Positions 1-11,163 of a DNA stretch of 64,000 nt are shown here, in pieces (position 1 is the stretch's first letter; every line of letters starts with the position of its first letter). Origin of the DNA: Euonymus europaeus (lineage: Eukaryota; Streptophyta; Magnoliopsida; Celastrales; Celastraceae); the NCBI GenBank assembly GCA_963580455.1, contig OY756969.1, positions 14,914,760 to 14,978,759 on the forward strand, read 5' to 3'. The notes below the pieces were generated by a model. That model saw nothing but the letters and a program-made list of their open reading frames with translations, was not told the DNA's origin and did not search any database. The translations under genes were made by a program, and so were the position numbers.

Positions 1-966
1 TTATCTCTCCTGGAAATTTGCATATTTTCAGCGTATAAAGGATTAAAGACTTGTACATTAGTAATAATTAAATGATTTTTGTTGCATACCTCGGTAACTT
101 CTCACAGTCAATGATGTTATGATGATGATATTGGAACTGTCATCATTTTTTGCATTGAGTTATCTTGACTAAAAGTGTCAGCTTTTTTCCCCCAAAGAGT
201 AATAGTTATGCGTCTTGCACTGCAGAGAATTCAATTTAGAAAACTATAGTGCAATAATGTGTGCATAAGTATGTACGTTGTGCTATGATGTTTATATGGA
301 TTACCTTGACGTTTGGATGATCAAATCTCTTATGGGAACATCTCTGCCATTCAAGAATTGGTATCGTAATTTTTCAATTTTTGCAAGATGACCAATGATA
401 TATGTGACAAATAATTAGTTAGCAATAGTAATGTGAAAGTTATTAGCGGAATATCATGTAATCACAATATTTAATAAAGTGTTATCTTGACCTGTTAGTA
501 GGAGATCATTGTCAAGCCGTGATTCCATTGTCTGTTCATCAACGAAGAAAAATTTGTGGATTGGAATAGATATTTCAGTTGCAGCCATTTCTTTTATAGC
601 CGTCCAAGGTCTAATGCGTACCATACATTTGTTGTCACAGACACGGAATTTGTTTCTTGGAGCAATTACTATAAAGTTGGTAAAAGCATAAATCTGGCAA
701 ACTTTTAGTAATTCTTTCATTCTTGGTCCATCTTCTTTCTTTATCGTCGCTTGAACAGCAGTTTCCTAAACAACGTTATATAATTTTAATAACATGGCAT
801 ATCATCCAATATGGTGTTCATGATTTGAATGTTATGGGTTAAAAGTTTGGAGAAGGCACAACTAAATTATAATTGAGATTTTTTTACCTCTGCATCTAGT
901 AGCAGTAAATCTGTTGACATTATCTCATCTTGCATTGATGGATTTGTAGAATCCCAAAGCCTTAAG
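1..966 (-). pseudogene. Replication protein A 70 kDa-like (OB-fold) gene fragment, spliced, decaying
   Basis: Read on the minus strand, exon-like blocks at about 888-966, 492-765, 305-405 and 110-219 join in one order and resemble the middle OB folds of plant RPA70 large subunits, which bind single-stranded DNA. Seen: a block ending STDLLLLDAE with donor GAG|GT at 888/887; an acceptor at 766/765 that keeps frame; then FRVCDNKCMVRI and IPIHKFFFVDEQT; then NGRDVPIRDLIIQTS; then RRITITLWGE. Decay signs: an extra A after LWGE (near 194-200) shifts frame, no AG acceptor is visible before the third block, and the usual N-terminal part before RLWDS is absent. The gene continues past the left edge. 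It could be a host RPA paralogue or the RPA cargo of a Helitron; no Helitron end is visible here. Family call is from memory of conserved motifs. Confidence 0.55.
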
Positions 967-1078
967 ATCCCAAAGCCCAATTCGCAGCTTCATCAAGGGT
1001 ATCATGCCATTCTTTCTCATTTCCAGTTAATCCAATAGCATTACATGCTTCTCTACATGCAAACAAACACATGTTAGC

Positions 1079-1480
1079 AAACACAAACGCAAACAAATTC
1101 ACAAACGCAGTAGGTACGAAAATGATATTTGTGAGAGAGAGAGCGGGAGCAAATGAATTAGTTGTCATGATCGAGGGCCACGCAGTCTTGGTATTGACCA
1201 AATCAATATATATAACAAATTTGCAACTTCATCTAGATTGGCGTGCTAAATTAAAGTCATCGTCTCATGATATTTTAATGATTAACATAAAGGTGAAGAG
1301 TTTATTGGAATAAACAAACACAAATGCAAACAAATTCACAAACGCAGTAGGTACGAAAATGATATTTGTGAGAGAGAGAGCGGGAGGAAATGAATTAGTT
1401 GTCATGATCGAGGGCCACCCAGTCTTGGTATTGACCAAATCAATATATATAACAAATTTACAACTTCATCTAGAATAGAA
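1079..1480. repeat. Direct duplication, two ~163-bp copies 237 bp apart
   Basis: Copies at about 1079-1243 and 1316-1480 share the run CAAATTCACAAACGCAG and continue nearly identically through an AGAGAGAGAGCGGGAG stretch to TTCATCTAGA. They differ at only a few positions. The spacer of about 75 bases is not duplicated. The block lies just upstream of the RPA-like exons. Short reading frames here are by-products of the repeat. Confidence 0.85.
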
Positions 1481-1777
1481 TATAGAATAGATGCTTATAA
1501 CTTTAGTAAATCTCCATTTGGTATGTCAGAAATTTGATAACATGAAATATTTTTTCTATTTGTGGGGTTTGTTGATTGACAGATGATATATGGAAATGAA
1601 AAATATTATATGTTCAGCCCTAAATAGTCCATAATAACTCATTCCATTGTATAATCAAATTTCATTCTAAATTGATATCATATTTCATTGTTAAATATAT
1701 AATGGTTTGAGTTTCCTAGCGTTTGGAAGCTGAGATGTTCGAACGGATGATATATTGATTTTGCATTGTGAATTTTG
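1481..1777. other. No gene seen
   Basis: AT-rich sequence between the 237-bp duplication and the dispersed repeat starting near 1778. No reading frame, RNA gene or clear repeat was recognised. Confidence 0.5.
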
Positions 1778-2122
1778 TTTCTTCTATTTGTTGATTAATG
1801 GATTACATATCCTTTCGGCACTGTCATTTTGGATGCTCAATAAGATTATTTCTATTTTGTGGTTAGGTTGATACGTTGAGTCTAGTCTTACAAATTTATT
1901 AAAACAAAATAAAAGTATTTATGAGCTGCGCTCGGTTGCTGAGAAATTTGAGGAAAAAGAAGCCGATACGAAATTGAGTTGGTGTACATTAATTAGTTGA
2001 GATGCATATGCGGCTGGTGTGTACTTGGCTTTTTACTCATAATGTAAACAAAGGTAAAATAATTCTCCAAAAGAGCGTGAATTTCATGTCAGAGAAGGAG
2101 AGACATTCACCAATAAAGTTAA
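1778..2122. repeat. Dispersed direct repeat, left copy (partner at 60730-61075)
   Basis: About 345 bases match the segment just downstream of the PPR gene, in the same orientation and with only scattered differences. Both begin in TTTGTTCTATTTGTTGATTA and end around the shared phrase GAGAAGGAGAGACRTTCACC. No transposon termini were recognised at either end. A segmental duplication of host flank or an unclassified dispersed repeat are both possible. Confidence 0.85.
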
Positions 2123-2139
2123 TAGATTACTTCTTCCCA

Positions 2140-2480
2140 AACTGATCGGCTTGGTGGTAGTGTCTCCTTCCCACTTACATGAGGTAAGGCGTTCGATCCC
2201 TACCTCATACAAGAAAACGGGAGGGGCATGAAGGACCTCTCAATGATGTGTACGAATTACACAATTCTACATCATCATAAAAGGTGCCTTTTGGGTTGGA
2301 GGCCTGCTACGGCAAACCTTGAGCCCAACCCAAAGGAATTGTCCGCTCTGAGCCGGGGCCCGCACGGATTTATTGCAGCGCGAAGCCGCCTCCATGCTTC
2401 CCCGTGCACTTGTATGAGGTACGGATCGAACCCTTGACCTCATGTAAGCGGGAAGGAGACACTACCACCAAGCTGATCAA
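2140..2480. repeat. Inverted pair of tRNA-derived SINE-like modules
   Basis: The plus strand at about 2147-2210 carries CTTGGTGGTAGTGTCTCC, then ACATGAGGT and GTTCGATCC. The minus strand at about 2475-2400 carries the same series. TGGTGGTAGTG resembles an RNA polymerase III box A and GGTTCGATCC is a canonical box B, with spacing as in tRNA-derived SINEs. The arms point toward each other with about 150 bases between. A MITE with long inverted repeats would look similar; the pol III boxes favour SINE origin. No cloverleaf was recognised. Confidence 0.5.
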
Positions 2481-2489
2481 CAGAAGACA

Positions 2490-2990
2490 CGTGGCAACAA
2501 CTGTCAACAGAAGACACCACCTTTCTCGTTTGGAGGTTCTCGATACCGAGCAATAGGGATGCCCTTCTCGGCTATGTACCTTCGTTACAGTAACAATCGC
2601 ATAGTAAAACAGTAATTCCTCCATTTGGCAAGGTATTATTCACCACCACTCGAGTTCTATTAGTGGAAACCACCTTCACTATATAAAGGGGTTACCCCAC
2701 AGGTAAAAGGAACTGGATTTTGATTACAAAAAACACTCTTTACACATTTCCCTAGAACACCGAGCTGTGTTCTTTGGAGAGACTCTCTGTGCAAGCATCT
2801 TACTTAAGCATCGGAATGCCAACGCCAGAAAATACTCTCTTGCGGGCTTCTAGCTTACGTTTGCTCATTTTTACAGGACAACCCCCACCGAGAAGACTGT
2901 CCATCCGAGGAAGAGGAAGACCACCAATCCGAGGAAGCCATTGTTCGGACCTATACTGATACGTTTTTGTACTTTCAAGTTTGAGACGTT
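2490..2990 (+). repeat. LTR-like promoter/leader fragment
   Basis: The segment has the layout of a plant LTR 3' half: a TATA box (CTATATAAAGGGG, about 2679-2691), a C-rich stretch, then a leader with repeated CCGAGGAAG words. No internal retrotransposon sequence, TG...CA pair or duplication was resolved. The 61-codon frame at 2774 has no recognisable domain and is not called a gene. Confidence 0.35.
2680..2690 (+). promoter_or_regulatory. TATA box of LTR-like fragment
   Basis: TATATAAAGG in an otherwise GC-richer leader context, typical of LTR U3/R junctions. Confidence 0.4.
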
Positions 2991-2997
2991 ATCAGAA

Positions 2998-5205
2998 TGT
3001 CATAAGCTTTCTCATAGTGACAATAATATATGTTGTCCTTTAACCTGAAATCACTACGGTTCCTGACATGAGGAGTTATACATTTTGATACTGTCTAACG
3101 TCACTTGTAAAAGGGTTGGCTATAAAGTCAGTGATTGGGTGTATCACGAATTGTGTAGAGGGATGTGAGTGACCTAGATGGTATTTGTCCCTTCTATATA
3201 ACAAGAGTAATATCCGTTGGCCCCTTGATTGAGTGAGACTGAGAAATGCATGGCCGTGCTCAAATAAATCAATATGTGATATTGATTTCGTTTGTTTTCA
3301 TAGTCTACTCGGAATCAAGAAACACATAGATTAGCCTATATGAGGATGACACATTTCATGCCTCGATGTTAATCAAGATATTAAGGACAAAGGGACTGAA
3401 TGTTAAATTGGTCATGAATAAAGGTTATGTCGAATCATTGACATTCTCGTTACTTGGGTAGCAATGATGTGTTGCTAGATACCTCTCATTGTTTGTGATG
3501 CTAGAATATGATTTTAGTTTCACTGCCAACGTAATGAGAACCTATAGGGTCGCACACATAGAATAAGACAAAGATTATGTTACTAGAGAATAACAATTAC
3601 GTTTTGGGCTTAGGGCTTTATGTAAGGTCCATGACCGATTTAATTAATGGGATTGATTGAACATGGTTAAGTGTCCAAAATGTGGGCTCCTTTTTCTTTA
3701 AGGGGATGTGGGCTTTTCGTTTTACTTGGCTTGCTATATATAGGGTTAAAATTGCTAACCCTAGTGTGGATTTTTCTTAAAACAAAAAAGGAGGCAGCCG
3801 CTATAAAGTAGGTAGAGGAAAAATGTTAGGCGCAAAATGCACCTATATTTCCAATCTTTAAAAGTCTCAATTTGTATGTTTTCAAGATGAAATTACTACT
3901 CAATTGTTGTTTTATTGAGCAGGTGGGAGCTGGCTGGAATTGTGTGGAATTAAGAGTTTTCTGGGCAAATTTTGCAACCTAACTGCAGCCAAAGTGCGAC
4001 CTGTTTGCGGCCACGGATTTTAGCGGGCCAGTGACGTAATTTAAAGTGCTGATGTGGCAAGTAGGGTTTTAATATATAACAAACTCGACCTAGAACTCAG
4101 GGAGGACGCCGCTGCACTTTAGGACCAGAGAGAGAAGACGCCAGGAAGAGGATTTCGACACATTCAAGCATCTCCTTCTTCCCCAATTGAAATTCTGGTT
4201 TTATTTTGTGATTCAATCATGAACATGTGTAACTAAATTCTTATTTAGTTTGGTTTGGTTAGTTTCTTCTACTACAACTTGTTGCACAATTTGATTGACG
4301 ATTACACCAGGTTTAATTCATTGATTCTCTGAATTTAATGTTGATTTCTTATTATTGTGTTTGCCTAATCAACATCATGATGATAGGAATTGTTAGTTGA
4401 ATACATTCGGCTGACCCATACCCGGTGTTTGACGAAGTAACAAGAATCTGCATATGATCCAGATTTGGGAATTGTGAACACAATTGACTAGGTGGTACAC
4501 CAACACTTAGGGTTGTGCGATTGTCGACTTTCTCGTTCATATGCTTGTCTTTGGGAAATCTTAGGGTACACCAACCAAGACCCCTACGGTAAGAAAAGAT
4601 TTTTGGCTGGACCAAAGCCAAAGTCGTTGCTTAGGAAAGTCAGAATTAGGAGAGCCGGACCAAGGTCTTCTAATTGACAACGGTAAATCTTTAAATTGTG
4701 TGATTGCGTATTGAGTTGTGTGATTAAGTGACAGTGGAAGAACAACACCAACCCAAGCTAGATCTCATCCATATTTATTTATCCAATTTTAGCTTATTTT
4801 ACTTGTTTGTTGCAATCTGAATTTTCTGCATTATTATTGCTATTTTGTTTGTTTGGTGAATGATACAGTCTCTGTGGATTCGACCCCGCTCTCTTTTATA
4901 CTGTCCTTCGACACGTACACTTGCGATTGGGTAAGACCGTCAGTATTTAGTATTGCATGTTTACTTGCGATATTTTATATCGACCAAAAAACGAGTTGGA
5001 GGACCCCTTCTCCCTAGTTGCTACCATAGAGGTGTTGTTCGTTCGGATAGTGCTGGTTGATTCGGATTCATCAAGTTCAAGTAATCGTTTGATTTTTACG
5101 CTACAACAGGTAAATTCTTTACACCGATTTATGCCCTTTCACATGGATTCTCTGGAGGGTTTCAATGAAAATTTTAATTTCCGCTGTGTATGATTCATTG
5201 AAACC
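2998..5205 (+). mobile_element. Copia-like LTR block, interrupted by solo LTR
   Basis: Two parts, 2998-3823 and 4992-about 5205, form one LTR-like unit once the nested insertion is removed. It begins with TGTCATAAGC, carries a TATA box (GCTATATATAGGG, 3733-3745) followed by an A-rich AAAAAAGGAGGCAGCC leader, and ends around ATTTTAATTTCCGCTGTGTA. The A-rich GGCTGCC-type leader resembles that of the Copia-like LTR at 14983-17114. The 3' border is approximate and no clean duplication was found. Lineage is inferred from layout only. Confidence 0.4.
3824..4986 (+). mobile_element. Solo LTR, Athila-like Ty3/gypsy family
   Basis: This 1163-bp LTR runs from TGTTAGGCGC to ATATCGACCA and is flanked on both sides by AAAAA (3819-3823 and 4987-4991), the expected 5-bp target duplication, although the A-rich context weakens that evidence. 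It is a diverged reverse-orientation relative of the LTRs of the element at 25474-31406. Shared blocks include TCTCTGTGGATWCGA, ACACGTACACTTGCG and TTGCGATATTTTATATCGACCA-type ends. No internal sequence remains, so it is the product of LTR-LTR recombination. Confidence 0.85.
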
Positions 5206-6322
5206 CAGCAGTAATTACAGAGACACAAACCACTTTGGGCATAATGCACAAATCGATAATCACACAGTAGCACAATTCACTTTGGGCAACAAGTTGTTAA
5301 TTTGAACCACATATTTTATTATATTTGATCGGAGATATAGAATTACCTTTAAACAACTTGAAAGACTACTGATATCCCACAAAAATCAGCTAGGGCCGTG
5401 AATGGTCGGTTATTTTGCGTTTTTTGTCCCAGCCGAAATGTTCGGGTTTTTTTTAAACTCCTGGAAAACCAACCAACACATTTCTATACATATTGAAAAC
5501 CAACCCTTCGGTTTGGACAGTTTGGCCGATTGGAGTGGGCCTTTTTTATTGGGCTTTAAAGAGTCAAATTAAAATAAACTTACAATGTAGTCCAGCAGTC
5601 CAATGCAGTCTAAATAGAAGGCTTAAAAGCCCACATCAGTCCAGCAACAATAAAATTCACTAATTCAGTTCTACTACTCTACAGAGGGCAGCAAAATAAA
5701 ATATTAAATACAAGAAAATGAGAAATGCAGTAGTTTAAAACGCTGCCTGCAGCAATTAATTATAATAAAATAAAATAAAATGAGTGCATATAAGAACAAA
5801 GGCAACAAGCCGCAGGTTAATTCACTTTAAAACTGCATATTAATTCACTCCAAGCAGAAGCATATCCAGAGTCCCAGAAGCAGAAAAGCTGAAAATCATA
5901 ATTACAGCAGCAATGCAAATTAGAAGCACACATACCTAAAGCCACAAAACAAGCCCAGAAGAAAAACCTCAGTTTCCAAATGATAATAATACAAATTAGA
6001 AGTAAAATTTCAATACTAATGAAATACAAAAGATCTCATAACCTAAAGCTCAGCCTACAATTCAGATCAAAGATAAAACATACCAATTCACAGAGATTAA
6101 ATTAACATAAGATTGAATTAACAGAGCCAAAGACCAAAACAAAATGTTTCTTTAAGAACACATACCTGAAGGCAGAAGGCTCGAACTCGATAATTACTCC
6201 GAACGGAAGGATGATGGAAGATATGGGACCTGGAAGCCGTGTATTGAGACAGTGTTAAGAGGGGTGGCAAAAATTCATCAAAATCGACTGAAATTGAACC
6301 TCTGAAAAGCTTACCGACGAAT
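5206..6322. other. No intact gene; possible degraded DNA-transposon piece
   Basis: AT-rich sequence. A phrase at about 5392 (TAGGGCCGTGAATGGTCGG) looks like a hAT-type terminus, but no matching inverted end was found. Homopurine stretches and short frames at 5817-6333 (minus) show no recognisable domain. The last 60 bases are the target site of the hAT insertion at 6331. Confidence 0.35.
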
Positions 6323-9126
6323 CGAAGGAACAAGGGCGGAGCCAGGATTTTTTTCTACCCTGGGCTATCAAGTGGCAACAATACATACCAGGGACAGAGC
6401 TAAGAGCTTATACTCGGGAGCCGATAGGTTGGTGGGGTTCGGGGCAATTCCGCCGATTTTTTTTTTAGTATTATTTATCAAAATTGGATTGTGAAGTAAT
6501 CAACAATGTACTTACACATGGGAATGAAAAGTTAAACATAACAAAACTCACATGAGAATAAAAAACTGTTAAAGAACAAAATTTGCAGATATATTACAAA
6601 CACTATCAAGCGGCTTTCACTGCTTCACTGGGCTAGGTTATTGAAGTATAATCTATCATTGTCAATCAAATTATAATACTAAAATTTATTCGTCTCAACT
6701 AATCCGCGACACATCTCAGTGATGAGTTGAAGTCTGTACTGAGCTATTAAGCTTAAATTTCCAAATCAATAAATATGTTAGTAGAGCCATATGTTTATTA
6801 GGGTATATATAAGTATATATACTAAAAAAATTTCAAAACGTTTGTGAAACCCCGACCCAGAAATTTTAGTTTTGAGTTGAAATACGGATGATCCGAGAAG
6901 TACGGAATCATGGAAAAATAGTTTTGGAGCTTGGTTCGGTAAATGGGGCATAACTTTTAGTATACATGTCCGTTTCGAGCCCATAATATATCAAATCGAA
7001 GCTTGAACCGAGCCGGAAAATAAAATTGAGAAAAACTGGGTTTCTGGAAAACAGGAACCTTCCGGACGCCTTAAACAGTCGTCCGGACGGTTTGTGCTGG
7101 AAGTGAGGCAGAGAACTTTTGGGAAAATTTTTTTGGTGCTGTGAACAGTAGAGCGTCCGGACACCCTACTGAGGCGTCCGGACGGTTAAGCCTACGGAGT
7201 GGACAGAGGGTGGAGAAAGGGGTAAGCGTCCGGACGATTATCGGGAAATCAGTTTTTAAGCTTAGTTTTAGACATTTCTGGGCATTTCACCACCTTGGGA
7301 GCCCGACTAGAGAGAGAAAGTGAGAGAGAAGAAGAGAGAGAAGGAGATTTTGGCAAGAGATTGACTTGGAGATTGTGTATTGATGATCCTTGAAGCTAAG
7401 CAAGAAAGATTCAAGGTTGATTCAAGTGATTTGGTAAGTTTTTCTTAGTTTTTGGAAATTCTAGGTTTTTTCTAGATTTGCTAGATTCTTGAAGAGTTGG
7501 GTGCTATGCTTTAGATATGTTGTTTATAGGTTGATTTTAGATGTTTATGTAGATTAGTTTGTGTTTTGGAGTTGAGTTGAGCTTGGAGTGAGTTTGGAGG
7601 ATTTTGGAAGGAATTTCTAGAGAGAGAAGTAAGTGATTTCAAATTTATTGAGTTTAATTGATGTTTATATGAGTTGTGGTTGATATATTGATGCATGTGA
7701 GGGTTCGGTTATGCCACATTGTAGGTTTGGGCAAACCGGAACCCTAGGAACGAAAATTTGGGAAATTGTAGTAATTTGCTCGGCACGAGGTAGGGGATTT
7801 CCAACCATTCTTTCTATCGTTCGTTTTTGATATGTTAAGAGCGTTTTGATTCCTCATCGGTCGTTCCATTTGTGTTTCCGCCTTAATTGCTCCTAAGGGG
7901 AAACGAACCCTAATTGTGATTCTTGTTGATTCTTGATGTTGCATGACTCGAGTGTGTGTGTTCCATCTCCTATGGACACGATGTGATTTCCGTTCATGCA
8001 TCATGGTAGTTGTGTATATATATATAGGTTGTTCATATATATATATCTATTCAGCATGTCATGACATAATGCATTAGAGTTGCATGGGGGACCGGGTATG
8101 GACTCGGGGCTCCTTAGAATTCTTGAAAGCTACTTGGAGGGATGACGAGGTGATGAGAGTTATCACTGAGTCATGTGAACTCCAAGTAGGATAACGCACT
8201 AGAGGTATGGTTCATGAGGGACTTGCCTGGAGTGGTGTGGGCGTGGTAGAGTCACGCAACCGGGTAATCCAAGAGCGTTTGATGTTGGGGAGCTTGCTCC
8301 TGTTCAATAGTCATGGTTAGCGACCATGATATTGATGAGTTGATTTGGTGAGCTTGCTCACGTTCGATATTACATGGAACGAGCCATGGTATCGATGAGG
8401 TTGCTCATTGAGGGGATTGCCCGGGTTGATGTTCTATGTGTTTGTTGGTTATGTGCATGTGGTAGGTTTCATATTGTTGCATAGCCTATTGTTTCTGATT
8501 CGGCCTTATACTCATGTTACTCATACCCTACTGAGCTTCTTGCTCACCCTTTACTTTCATTCCTTCCCACAGGTGATACTGGTACAGGTACATGTACTAG
8601 TGGAGCGGATCAGTGAGAGCGGGATGTGACATGGATGGCCCTGGGTAGGAAGTGGGTGCTAGAGAGATACTCTAAGCACGTATTTTGTATATGATGTGTT
8701 GATGTTTATTCATGATATTCTTATAACCATTTGGCACCAGAGAGTGTATGCATGATGTATGCTGAGTTGATTGTGTGGTTATATGATATTATGAATCTGA
8801 TGATTTGATTATTACTATCAGTTTGTGCATGCTGATAGTGGATGGCCTGAGGCCCCTAGGATCAGGATTGCATGTGATTGAGGCCTGAGGCCTAGCTAGG
8901 TTGCTAGTGTGATGGATTGTATATTTGCTGCGCGTTTTCTGATGCAGGCGGGGACTCTCCGACATACGGGAAGATGCCGCCGGATTTTCGGTTCGCCGGA
9001 TGATCGCACTAGTGGCCTAGGACGGTGCCGGAGGGCACCCGTGGCGTGCCCGGACCGGGGCGTCACAAAGTTACCTCGGGCTAGAGCCCACCCTAGCCCA
9101 AGGGTGGCTCCGCCACTGCGAAGGAA
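6323..9126. mobile_element. Non-autonomous hAT (Tip100-like ends), with 8-bp target duplication
   Basis: The element spans 6331-9118. Its left end CAAGGGCGGAGCCAGG and right end GGCTCCGCCACTG form an imperfect inverted pair like the CAGGGGCGGAGCC ends of Tip100-type hAT elements. The identical 8-bp CGAAGGAA lies at 6323-6330 and 9119-9126. Without the nested LTR (6843-9067) the element is only about 560 bp and carries no transposase frame, so it depended on a relative for movement. Inner subterminal pieces also pair (CTACCCTGGGCTA against TAGCCCAAGGGTGG). Confidence 0.85.
6843..9067 (+). mobile_element. Solo Ty3/gypsy LTR inside the hAT element
   Basis: The LTR reads TGTGAAACCCCGACCC to CCGGGGCGTCACA (2225 bp) with TGTGA/TCACA ends. 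Flanking pentamers are ACGTT (6838-6842) and AAGTT (9068-9072), a 4 of 5 match that suggests a mutated duplication. It is related to the LTRs of the gypsy element at 44870-53109 and to the LTR at 19668-21884. A CCGGACG-rich zone (7070-7240) and a GA-rich leader (7310-7350) occur here too. No coding sequence belongs to it; the 103-codon frame near 8896 is spurious. Confidence 0.85.
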
Positions 9127-9841
9127 GTTTGAACATATAATGGAGACAGAGAAGCAGTGTCGGAGAATTTGCAGTCGCCTAAGGCCTGAAGAGACGGACT
9201 GAATCACTGATGAATGCCCGAGAGTGTAAGACTAAGAGGGGGCTCCTTCTTGCTAGGGTTTCATTGTTTCTTTGCCTAAGGAATCGTATGTCTTTAAAAT
9301 GGTTAAATTGGGAATGATAATTTAATTCTTACATTTCTTATACATAAAAATTATTTTGAAAATCAGAATAAAATATGTATTTTATTGATTTTATTCTTTA
9401 TTAATATATCTCAGTGTCATTTATGGGAAAATGTTTTTTTTACTTATTATATTATTATTTTATATGCTTAAAAATCTATCAAAAAAAATTAGGAAAAATC
9501 TGCAAAAAAAAAATCTGTGAAAAAAAATTATTCTACGAAAAATAAAATTCTGAAAAAAAATCTAAAAATAAAGGGACATTTTAGTCATTTAATGGATCAT
9601 TTCCACCAAATTTAGGTGGAATGAGAATAGAGGTTGAGAAGGAATGTGAAATAAAAGAATAGAATGACTCATTCTCTATTCTCCCTTCATTCCCTCTCTA
9701 TTCCCTAAATCAAACGATACCTAAGTTTCAACTTGAAATGACAGATCGGCAGATGAGCAGATCGCACATGCGACGCTTTCCTAATGTTTGTAATTTTATG
9801 AAGGGAAAACAATCATTTTGGCTTTTCTACTTATAAAAAAA
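9127..9841. other. No gene seen; AT-rich with A-tracts
   Basis: Beyond the hAT target site the sequence becomes strongly AT-rich, with repeated poly-A runs around 9480-9570 and a short local inverted motif around 9600-9710 (GAATGACTCATTCTCTATTC). Nothing coding was recognised. Confidence 0.4.
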
Positions 9842-10584
9842 TGGTAAGTAAGCCCCTTAAGTTTAAAATGGGTTAAAGATGCTCTCGTATTTCTCATGGT
9901 GGAGCAAAAAAGTCTTTCCGTCTATATTCCGTCAAAACAAGAGTTACGTGGCCGTTAACAAATGAGATCGTCTTCTTTTTGCCTTCTTCTTGCAATTGCA
10001 TAGAATAGGTTCCAGGTTAACAAATCCAATTAGTCATTCTTCTTCTTCGTGCAATTGTGTAGAATATGTTCAAGGTTAACCGATTTGAGATTTAGGGATT
10101 TTAAAGTCAGCTCTAGTTCTAACAATTTGCAAGAAGAAGAAATGGTGGAGTAGATTAATTATGGTTCTGACAGGGATTACAACACTAAAGAAGAAGAGCC
10201 AGTCATTTCTGAAGACAAATCTGATGAAGAGGATGAGGAGATTTTGAATGCTAGAGAGAAGGTTAGAAAATGTAGAAGGGGTGGAGGGATGCTGTTTTGC
10301 TATTATTTATACTCTAATCACTGTCAAAATAGAAGGGTTCATTTGCCCTATACGTAAAACTTTTAGAGGCTTAAATGGATCAAACCTTGAAGTACAAGGA
10401 TTACTTTGAACCAATAAAAATGAAACTTAGAATGTATAAAATAATCTTAAAAAACACATAAGCTTGTTAACGGACAAATAACTTACGTTTTGACGGAATA
10501 TAGACGAATTGGCTTCTTTGCTCCACCATGAAAAGTACGAGGGCTTGTTTAACCCATTTTAAACTTAAGAGACTTACTTTTCCC
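9842..10584. mobile_element. Non-autonomous MULE with ~130-bp terminal inverted repeats
   Basis: The left arm (about 9842-9985) and right arm (about 10450-10584) are inverted copies: both read GGxAAGTAAG, TTAAGTTTAAAATGGGTTAA, CATGGTGGAGCAAA and TCTATATTCCGTCAAAAC. Long arms and this size are typical of Mutator-like elements. The interior holds an acidic stretch at about 10180-10290 (plus) reading like EEEPVISEDKSDEEDEE then AREKV. That is in keeping with the acidic N-terminus of MuDR-type transposases, but it is not open at the 5' end. Flanks (TTATAAAA / TTTTATCAA) are too AT-rich to prove a duplication. Confidence 0.65.
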
Positions 10585-11163
10585 TTTTATCAATTTCACC
10601 TGGTTGGGAGAGGTGTCAGAAAGGGTTGAGAGGGATTCGCCTGCCATGGGAGACGTGTTGAACCCCTCCGAACTCTTGCTTGGCATGAGCACCACTCAAC
10701 ACTCAGTGTTCATTCACAAAAACACTTTCCAACTCTCTCAATAGCAAACAAGGGTTCACTTTTATGAATCCCTTTCAACCCACATGTCAAACATAGCCTT
10801 AAGTTTTTTTTAATTCCTAAAATATGGCAATTGATTTTTTTTTCTTTTAAATAGGGAATAAATCCCGATAGCATTTCATTTGACCCAAAATATCTAACGC
10901 TTTTAACAAGTTAAAGGTTTGAGAATTACACATAATTGAAATTAATCACAAAAATTAAGAAAATGAAAAAAGTAAAGACACTTCTGTATATCAATCGCCG
11001 AGATTTATTTTATGACTTATATATAGGAGAAGCAAGGAATTTTTTTTGTCCTGGCCAACTAGTATCAACAATATTAGTGGCGGAGATGTGATTCAAATTC
11101 ATCGGAAGTACAATTGAATAATGAGATTTCAGGGGTAGAGCCTCCTAATTTTTTTTATTATAA
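10585..11163. other. No gene seen
   Basis: Intergenic AT-rich sequence between two DNA transposons. No reading frame, RNA gene or repeat was recognised. Confidence 0.4.

Noticed and set aside
2147..2215. tRNA gene
   Set aside because: Box A and box B words are present, but no cloverleaf or acceptor stem could be recognised. A SINE-like module fits better.
5392..5560. hAT terminus TAGGGCCGTGAATGG
   Set aside because: No partner end or 8-bp duplication was found nearby, so no element is called.
8896..9207. 103-codon frame and its 97-codon mirror
   Set aside because: They span the solo LTR end, the hAT end and the target site, so they are chimeric by insertion.
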